From Leptobrachium leishanense (taxonomy: Eukaryota; Chordata; Amphibia; Anura; Megophryidae): a DNA stretch of 64,000 nt. Where the stretch lies: contig CM019070.1 of assembly GCA_009667805.1 (NCBI GenBank), positions 57,044,735-57,108,734 on the forward strand, in the 5' to 3' direction. This document shows, one piece after another, positions 56,369 through 64,000 of this stretch. The notes beneath the pieces were generated by a model that was not told the DNA's origin, did no database searches, and saw only the letters and a list, made by a program, of their open reading frames with translations. Positions within the stretch are counted from its first letter, which is position 1. Each line of letters begins with the position of its first letter. A program made the position numbers and the translations under genes.

Positions 56369-56801
56369 CAGTGCTAGAATATTTTGCGCCGTAAGCAAGA
56401 CCAGCTACTTGCACCCCCCCAAAAAATCTGTTAACTGTTGAAACACACACACTGTGCACAGGGGCCGCACATGGTAAGTCGGGGCCCGCCTTACCCCCTC
56501 CACCAGTTGGGTCTGGGATTGGTCGGTGCCCCTTTCTGTCCTCTGCGCCTCAAACTTCTGCCACTTTTTCTTTGTTATCTGTGCATTTCATCTGCCTTAG
56601 GTGGCGCCCGCGCATCATCAGATGGCACCCACCACCTGCGCCCCTAGTGGGGGTTCGCGAGCTGACACGGTTGACTTTGAGGTCTGTGAGCCGCCAATGC
56701 GAGCCGCACAATGAGGAACAGGTACAATAATGACACCTGGGTCGATCGGCTGCGACCCTAGGCAGCAGTGTGCCCTAGGTAAGTGCCTAGCAGGAGCGCT
56801 G
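56369..56801. mobile_element. possible hAT-type MITE
   Basis: The ends CAGTGCTAGAATATT and, inverted, CAGCGCTCCTGCTAGG are alike. The interior has the GCGCCC-rich text common in such elements. The 8-bp flanks do not match, so the call is tentative. Confidence 0.35.
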
Positions 56802-57812
56802 GCCCAGGTTCTCCCTTACAGCTGCTTCTACGTCACTCTCTGATTAACCTTATCAAGCCTGTGCTTTTGGTCATGCCCCATGCAGTGTCTGCTACATTAT
56901 AACTGACCTTCAGCTCCACACTCCCCCTGCTCCATTTTGTGTCACTTAGAAATGTCCCCTAGATTGTATGCTCACAAAATGTCGAGCTGAGTACTTGTAT
57001 AAAGTTCTGTATTAGTGAGACATTTATCCTATGGGCTGGGTTGTCTGTACCTTTTGTATCATTAGGGCTCATGTTTGGACTTCCCCCACCGTAATGCTGC
57101 GTAATTGGTTGGTGCTATATAAATAGCGTAAATGTAAATAGTTGCCCTAACTCAAAAATAAGAATGCTTCTGAACCTGTCATTCTACCAAACGCAGCTAC
57201 TGTCCCTATATCCTAAAAATAAGATTTTTCAGTCAAACTATAACTCTGAACATATACCTAAAATGAAACAGAATCCTACTTGTAAGTACTTGACTGCAGA
57301 GGACGTGTTCAGCGCATCATTGTGGAAGGGCCCAGCATGCGGATGACGCTCTGAACGCATCTTCACATTGCAGCCTGCGATTGACCGTTATTTCTGCCAA
57401 TCGCTGTGGTCTCCCGGTGCGGACTGACATCTTTGATGTCAACCCTGCCTCTGGGACCCCGGCTGGCCCACTGATGTCATTGTGCTAGGAGAGCCGGGAG
57501 AGTGCCTGAAAGGGAGGGGGGGTCCTTTGGAACCCTCTCCCTCCTGATCAGTATTGAATTAAAAGAAAAGAGAGGCATCACTGAAAAGATTGTAGTGTGA
57601 CATGTCCAGCGATGCCTCTCTTTAACCCTTTAGATGCCGGTCCATAATTGGAAACCAAATGACGTCAGCTAAGGAACGAACTCCTAGCTGCCAAGGGGTT
57701 TCCCTATGGAAATCCCTATGGTGGAGATAGGGGGTTCCAAAGGACACCCCTATCTCCCGTTCGGTGGCAGGTAGAGGGTCATGTTAGGAATCATTGGAAA
57801 GGCTAGAGCATG
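56802..57812. other. non-coding DNA with old piggyBac-like MITE sequence
   Basis: From about 57300 to 57810 the text (TTGATGTCAACCCTGCCTC, GGTGGAGATAGGGGGTTCC, ATCATTGGAAAGGC) echoes the interior of the TTAA-type MITEs downstream. It is diverged and has no clear ends. Confidence 0.45.
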
Positions 57813-57863
57813 GCTTAGGATATTCTGATGCTAAAAAAGTGCAGAGATGGGCAACTAAATTAA

Positions 57864-58916
57864 CCCCTTAGGGACCGCTGATGTACCATGTACGTCCTGC
57901 CCCCTTAGACCTGCGGACGTACATATTACATCCACGGGTCTCCCTTAGACCGACGGACGTACATAGTATGTCAGCGGCTCCTAACCTCCCGCCCAATACT
58001 TTACCTCCCTCGCTGGATCCCTCGCAGATCTGGCAGGGAGGAAGCCTGCCCCCGTGATTTAGATGGGCCGGTGAGCTCGACGACGTCACCACAGTGCGCT
58101 GCTGGATCGCGATTCAGCACAAATTTGCACCAAATTGCGATTCAAACCTGGAGGTGGCTAACATTGTGGATGTCAGCCAAGCCTCCAGGTCACCCCCCAT
58201 CCACTGGCATCCCCATCATATGTGTGAGGATGTCAATGGGCCAGTTAACCCCCTAGCTGCCAAGAGGAGATGGAGATAACGGGATCCAAAGGATCCCCCT
58301 ATCCGTCACAGCTAGAGAGTCATGCTGGACATCATTGGAAAGGCATGATCATGGCCTTTCCAATGATACCAAACATGACTAGGTTTGGTGTAAAACAAAG
58401 CTAAAAAATAAAATAAAAACAATTTTTAAAAAAAAAATTGTCTGGGGGGGGTTTAGATAAATAGGACCTTGGCGGTCATCTAAAAATAATGAGCATAAAA
58501 CAGTCAGAATGAGCTCAGCGGCGGCGCACATAGGTGAACGGTCTCAGCAATGAAGGGGTTAAAAAGCAAAACCATGTAGAAATTGGGTATTTCTATTCTC
58601 GGGACAAAATTCTGAAACTATTTAGTCGGGGTCTTTTTTGGTGGTTGTAGATTTTGGGGATTAAATTACTAAAAAGTGTTTTTACCATTTTCTCATCATA
58701 TTTCTTATTTTTGTTATAGTAAATTATAGGATATGATGGAAATAATGGAATTTATAGAACGTCCATTTAATGGCAGGTAAAACTGTGTATAATATGTGTG
58801 GGTTGCATAAACGAGTAAGAGGAAAATTTGATCTAAACACGAACAGCGCAGAAACGTAAAAACAGCAGCGGTCACTAAAGGACGGATTTATGTAAAACCA
58901 CCCGGTCACTAAGGGG
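57864..58916 (+). mobile_element. piggyBac-like MITE in LINE, first copy
   Basis: 1053 bp from CCCCTTAGGGACCGCTGATG to CCCGGTCACTAAGGGG, flanked by TTAA (57860-57863 and 58917-58920). Same family and orientation as 14807-16033. Confidence 0.9.
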
Positions 58917-58963
58917 TTAATAAGGGGAATGGAAGATTTACGTTATGAGGCTAACAAGCTTAA

Positions 58964-60072
58964 CCTCTTAGTGACCGGGCGGTTTTACACAAATCTGTCC
59001 TTTAGTGACCGCTGCTGTTTTTATGTTTTTGCGCTGTTCATGTTTAGGTCAAATTTTCCTCTTACTCGTTTATGCAACCCACACATATTATACACTGTTT
59101 TTCCCGCCATTAAATGGACTTTATAGAAATACCATTATTTCCATCATATCGAATAATTACAACAAAAAAAAATATGAACTATGAAAAGACCCCGGCTAAA
59201 TAGTTTCAAAATTTTGTCCCGAGACTAGAAATATCCAATTTTTACATGTTTTTCCTTTTTAACCCTTCACTGCTGAGCCAGTTCACCTATGTGCGCTGCG
59301 CTCATTCTGACCATTTTGTGCTAATTATTTTTAGATGACAGCCTAGGTCCTTTTTAACTAAACCCCCCCAGACAAAAAAAAATTTTTTAAAAAAAAACGC
59401 AATTTTTTTTTTTTTTTTTTTTTATTATTATTTTTTTAAAATTTTATTTTTAAACCAAACCTGGTCATAATCAGGCCTTTCCAATGATGTCAAATATGAC
59501 CATCTAGCTGCCACGGATCGGGAGATAAGGGGATCCAAAGGATCCCCCTATCTCTACATGGCAGCTAGAGGGTTAACTGGCCCACTGACAATCTCGCACA
59601 TATGGTGAGATTGTCAGTGGGTGGGGGGGACCTGGAGGCTTGGCTGAGAGGTCAGCCCCCCTCCAGGTTCGAATCGCGTTTTGGCGCATTTTTATCCGGC
59701 AGCGAAACTGTTAATATAGTACACCACTGAAAAGGGGAGACTCTCCCCTTTCCAGTGGTGCAACTTGCATCTCTCTAGCTTCAATGGTTGGGGAGATAGA
59801 GGGCTCCGAAGGAGCCCCCCTCCCCTCCATTGATTTCAATGGGGCGCCTGCTGATGACGTCACCATGCAGCGTGGTGACGTCATCAAGCTTGCCGGCCCA
59901 TGTAAATCACATGGGCAGGCTTCCTCCCTGCCAGATCTGCAAGGGATCCAGCGAGGGAGGTAAGTATCGGGCGGGAGGGGGGTTAGGCACCGCTGACGTA
60001 CTATGTACGTCCGCGGGTCTAAGGGAGACCCGTGGGCAGGACGTACATAGTACGTCCGCGGTCCTTAAGGGG
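58964..60072 (-). mobile_element. piggyBac-like MITE in LINE, second copy, inverted
   Basis: 1109 bp from CCTCTTAGTGACCGGGCGG to GGTCCTTAAGGGG, flanked by TTAA (58960-58963 and 60073-60076). Opposite orientation to its neighbour, 47 bp away. Contains a long poly(T) run near 59400. The LINE-like ORF that seems to start inside it (59830) is half MITE and half LINE. Confidence 0.9.
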
Positions 60073-60500
60073 TTAAACCTGCTTTGTTTAGAGAAACGGC
60101 GCCTTAGAGGGGATCTGATAACTTTATATAAATATATTCGGGGCCATTATAAACCATTGTCTGGAAACCTATTCATTAACAGGACTATACACAGGACACG
60201 AGGTCACCCATTTAGGCTGGATGAAAGGGAATTCAGCCTAAAGCATAGGAAGGGTTATTTTACAGTGAGAACAATAAAGCTATGGAATTCTCGGCTTGTT
60301 GAGGTGGTTGAGTCGGCCAGATGACTTCCTGCAAAAACATAATATTAATGGTAATAATATTTAATATGTGATAATAGTTGCTTGATAAAAGGAAAAATCT
60401 GACCGCCATCTGGGGTCAAGAAGGAATTATTTCCCAGTATGTTGCATATTGACGAGCTCTAAAGACTGGGTTTTTTGCATTCTTTTGGATCAACAGCGTG

Positions 60501-61110
60501 AGGACTTATGCAACACACTGAGCTCCATGAGGAGCTGCATAACTCCTCATAAGAACTTTATCTGCATGTGGTCTAAGAGGCGCACAAAGGAGATCCAGTG
60601 CTTCATTGATCCACCGGCTGCTTCTTCCTCCTGATGTCTGGTGAAAGACACCTTAGAATGTGAGTACTTTCTTGGCTTTCTATTTATGACATACTTGTCT
60701 ATACACATTCTGCACATGTTCCCTGTATTATATTCTTTGGAGAGATACGAGGAATACAGACGTATTGACACATCCTTATGAGGAACTCCATATTCCCTAG
60801 AAAGACGGGGAAGGCCGCCTCTACGGACCTACACGCACAATACTTCGAGCTGACCACTGAGGGGCTCCCAACCACATGAGTGGTATCATATACATCTGTA
60901 TACTTCACACGGTATAACACAGATTGTCTGCACTAAGAAATTTTATTCTTTTTGAGGAAATTGCTCCAGTGGAATGAAGCGCTGACCCACAAACGCTACT
61001 ATAAATTGTTACCCTTCGTGGTTTTTGGGATATACCACCAACTTGTGAGGACAGCTGCTAGATTCCACTACCTCATGGACTTGTATATGCGTTGCAGCTT
61101 GATGTACGTT
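60501..61110. other. non-coding DNA
   Basis: No gene or element recognised between the LINE end and the Tc1. Confidence 0.4.
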
Positions 61111-61112
61111 TA

Positions 61113-62698
61113 CAGTTCTGTTCAAAATTATTCAACCCCCACTGAAATTGAGTGTTTTGGCCAGTTTGACATTGATTTTGATCATTCAGTCATCTTGCTT
61201 ACAATTAAATCAAAGAGGCACGTGTAGGTCAGACAAATATAACATAACATTTATAATGAAATAACCACAAATGTCTTTTCTGTGCTCACATCATTATCAG
61301 TTTTATTCAACCCCCAAGTGACATTCAATCTTAGAACAGCTTTTAAACGTGAAGCATAGCTTGACACAAGTGTCTTGCAGCGATCTACGGGTATCTTCGC
61401 CCATTCGTCATGGGCAAAAGCCTCCAGTTCAGTCACATTCTTAGGCTTGCGCACTGCAACTGCTTTCTTTAAGTCCCACCAGAGGTTCTCAATCGGATTT
61501 AAGTCAGGTGACTGCAATGGCCACTCCAAAATGTTCCAGCCTTTAATCTGCAACCATGCTCTAGTGGACTTGGAGGTATGCTTGGGATCATTGTCCTGTT
61601 GAAAGGTCCAACGTCTCCCAAGCCTCAGGTTTGTGACGGACTGCATCACATTGTCATCCAATATCTCCTGGTACTGAAGAGAATTCATGGTACCTTGCAC
61701 ACGCTGAAGCTTCCCTGTACCTGCAGAAGCAAAACAGCCCCAAAGCATGATTGACCCCCCGCCATTGCTTCACAGTAGGCAAGGTGTTCTTTTCTTCATA
61801 GGCCTTGTTCTTCCTCCTCCAAACATAGCGTTGATCCATGGGCCCAAACAGTTCTAATTTTGTTTCATCAGTCCACAGAACACTATCCCAAAACTTCTGT
61901 GGTTTGTCCACATGACTTTTGGCATACTGCAGTCGACTCTTATTCTTTGGAGACAGCAAGGGGGTGCGCCTGGGAGTTCTGGCATGGAGGCCTTCATTAC
62001 GCAGTGTGCGCCGTATTGTCTGAGCTGAAACTTCAGTACCCACATCTGACAAATATTTTCTCAGTTCCTCAGCAGTCACACGGGGACTTTTCTCCACTCT
62101 ACGCTTCAGGTAGCGCACAGCAGTCGAAGTCAGCATCTTCTTTCTGCCACGACCAGGTAGCGTTTCAACAGTGCCCTTTGCCTTGAATTTGCGAATGATG
62201 CTTCCCATGGTCTCTCTTGGTATGTTTAACATCTTTGCAATCTTCTTATAGCCATTGCCCTTCCTGTGAAGAGTAATCACCTCTTCTCTTGTCTTCCTGG
62301 ACCATTTTCTTGACTTCACCATGTTTGTAACCACACCAGTAAATGTCTAGAAGGAGCTGAGTATCACAGTCATTTTAAAGCTGCCTAATTGGTGCTTATT
62401 ATGCTTTATTGCTGCTCCGTGACATCCACAGGTGTTTTCAATACCTGATTGAAAACACTTGAATGAACCTCTGTTCTTCAGAGTGGTAGTCTTTAAGGGG
62501 TTGAATAATTGTGTCAATGAAGAATTCACAAAAGAAACATTTACTACTGTATTACAAAACCAATTGATGTCATTTTAGTTGCATATGGTTCTTTAAAAAG
62601 TCCTTGTAGGATTTCATTCTGAATACAATTACAAATGTACACTAAATTCCCTAAAACCCTTTACAGCATTGGGGGTTGAATAATTTTGAACACAACTG
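61113..62698 (-). mobile_element. Tc1-like DNA transposon, nearly intact
   Basis: 1586 bp with inverted ends starting CAGTTCTGTTCAAAATTATT (right end CAGTTGTGTTC...), flanked by TA (61111-61112 and 62699-62700). The transposase on the minus strand has only one frame break. Confidence 0.93.
61251..62334 (-). pseudogene. Tc1 transposase with a single frameshift
   Basis: The start at 62334 gives MVTNMVKSRKWSRKTREEVI, with the paired helix-turn-helix (GYKKIAKMLNIPRETMGSII), the GRGRKK AT-hook-like stretch and RTPLLSPKNKSR. It continues LWTDETKLELFG (first Asp) to KNTLPTVK near 61770. One extra base there shifts the frame; the next frame begins at MLWGCFASAGTG and carries QQDNDPKHTSKST (second Asp), [18 protein letters not shown] (Glu) and DEWAKIPVDRC. 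The ~340-codon length is normal for Tc1, and all catalytic residues are present. Of the four Tc1 copies this is the least damaged, so it is probably the youngest. Confidence 0.93.
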
Positions 62699-62700
62699 TA

Positions 62701-63558
62701 TATTTAATAAAAAGCAAAGTAAGAATCTTCTGCAAAATAAAATTAAAGCACAATTTTCCTGTGTATTAATATGCGCCAAAGCTGTGATACTGACTGTGAC
62801 TGTACTCTTTACCTCAGATCCACCACTAGGTGGTACTTTGATATACCTTTTTCCATACACGTAGATTAGTGTAATAACCATTATTAGGTGGCACCAACAC
62901 ATCCTCAGAACTTCCATTGTCCGTCCACGTATACTCTTCATTGCCCAAACAGGACCACGAGGTGGCACCACATACACAAACCTTTCATCTTCAACTAATA
63001 CATGAGATTTTTGTTAAATACAATGCAAGTATGAGATATATACATAAAAAAGGCCAATAATATATTTACCCCAGTATGTCTCATATATACAATACCAATG
63101 CTCTTGAAAAATATTCCAAAAGGTAAAGGATTTATGGTTCCTATTGTAGTGATTTCACTTTTTGTATTTGTCATGTTCATGTATCATGTACTGAGGACTT
63201 TTTTCGCTTTTTCCTTTAAAAATAGACTAATAAAATGACATTGTCTTAAATGCATTCACAAGTATAACGGATAAGGAAACATTGTTTTGGGGGGGGGTTA
63301 CTCCTATTTGTATTATTGATTAGGGGTTACCAAATTGGTACACAGTAAACTTTGCTGATCTGGCGTAAATTTTGGGCTTCTCTCACAGCAGGCTGACAAC
63401 TCTTGAAGTAGGACTTCCCCTTCCCATGGACAGTATTGTATATGAGAGTGGTGACAACTGATATTGAGTTTCCCTCCCGTGTGGCAGTAAATTCCCCAAA
63501 CAGGAGATGCAGGGGTCTATTAGTCCCCTTCCTGTATTTCTGGTACCCATTTCCTACA
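62701..63558. other. non-coding DNA
   Basis: Nothing gene-like. CACTAGGTGG and CACGAGGTGGCACCA occur near 62824 and 62957, with ATTAGGTGGCACCAACAC near 62882, hinting at a short degenerate repeat. Confidence 0.4.
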
Positions 63559-63560
63559 GT

Positions 63561-63692
63561 AGGGTCAGCAGTCTTGGCCCTCGAGATTTTTTGGAATTAC
63601 GCTTCCTGTGAGGTTCTAAGAACCTTATGAGTAGCTGAACATAATGGCAAATGTAGTTCCAAAACATCTAGAAGGGTCAAGGTTGCCGACCC
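63561..63692. mobile_element. small foldback MITE
   Basis: GGGTCAGCAGTCTTGGCCCTC at the left and GGGTCAAGGTTGCCGACCCC at the right, with TTTTGGAATTAC mirrored by GTAGTTCCAAAA. Same family as 45320-45434. Confidence 0.7.
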
Positions 63693-64000
63693 CTTACGTA
63701 CAGGGTCATAGGAGGGAGCACTGCAAAGGTCAGAGTCTAGACACGCCATATTGTTTGTAGAAAATAAAAACTTAATATTTAGAGCATAAGTACTAAATGA
63801 AATGGACATGGTGCAAGGTTTATAATTTTAATAAATGCATTCAGTTAATGGCATAATATCAGATTTGTGATGTTTTTTTCACAACTTTAAATGTACAGAA
63901 TAATCGGCACCAGATATCGGCAATTGGCCAGAAAGGCTGCCAATAACTGGAAGCAGCCCTAAAAAATATCGCTCTATCCCTTGTGATAAAGGCACTGGAT
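63693..64000. other. non-coding DNA
   Basis: Ordinary AT-rich sequence to the window's end; a GATATCGGCAATTGGCCAGAAAGG stretch near 63913 resembles a repeat edge but is incomplete. Confidence 0.35.

Larger units (their letters stand above)
57813..60500 (+). pseudogene. CR1-like LINE 3' end, split by two MITEs
   Basis: End of the reverse-transcriptase ORF and 3' untranslated region. The pieces are 57813-57863 (KKVQRWATK), 58917-58963 (LIRGMEDLRYEANKLN) and 60073 onward (LEKRRLRGDLITLYKYIRGH, RTRGHPFRLDEREF, FTVRTIKLWNSRLVEVV, stop at 60324). With the two insertions removed the frame runs through the first junction exactly and is off by one base at the second. The 3' part has GGGGTCAAGAAGGAATTATTTCCC and ends near TTCTTTTGGATCAACAGCG, typical of CR1-type tails. 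Family placement rests on these motifs. Confidence 0.8.

Noticed and set aside
59830..60324. 164-codon ORF as one gene
   Set aside because: Its first half is piggyBac-like MITE sequence and its second half the LINE end; the join is the TTAA insertion site.

Overview
The window looks like gene-poor vertebrate DNA built from layered transposable elements. The mixture points to an amphibian, most likely a frog, but that is inference: Tc1-like elements, many hAT-, piggyBac- and Harbinger-type MITEs, CR1/L2-like LINE remnants, a tRNA-derived SINE and a gamma-type endogenous retrovirus. I found no convincing host protein-coding gene. The intervening sequence is AT-rich and non-coding.

Layout. 1-3.6 kb: unique-looking DNA with an L2/CR1-like reverse transcriptase fragment. 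3.66-7.41 kb: a Tc1 element whose transposase is split by a hAT-type element, which contains a second hAT-type element; each level keeps its target-site duplication, and both hAT elements carry a related CCCCAGCTCA-type minisatellite plus a GC-rich palindrome. 7.4-20.7 kb: AT-rich DNA with a foldback element, a hAT element with a piggyBac-like MITE inside it, a SINE and a TTAA palindrome. 20.75-22.37 kb: a second Tc1. 22.5-35.2 kb: a minus-strand provirus. 35-50 kb: more AT-rich DNA and MITEs. 50.5-51.75 kb: a third Tc1, with a 31-bp micro-inversion over its last catalytic residue. 57.8-60.5 kb: a CR1-like LINE end interrupted by two piggyBac-like MITEs in opposite orientation. 61.1-62.7 kb: a fourth, nearly intact Tc1.

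The centrepiece is the provirus at 22546-35158. It has two ~674-bp LTRs differing by about 17 substitutions, a 4-bp ATAG duplication inside a SINE, a proline-tRNA primer binding site, a polypurine tract, and gag, protease, RNase H, integrase and env. Between RNase H and integrase, in one intact 848-codon frame, lies a ~210-residue domain closely resembling the conserved N-terminal domain of the opioid growth factor receptor (OGFr). I read this as a host-gene capture, placed where some lentiviruses carry dUTPase. The viral reverse transcriptase is missing; in its place are the 5' half of a Ty3/gypsy retrotransposon and an unrecognised ~350-bp block. gag, protease and env are broken by stops and frameshifts, so this copy cannot be functional.
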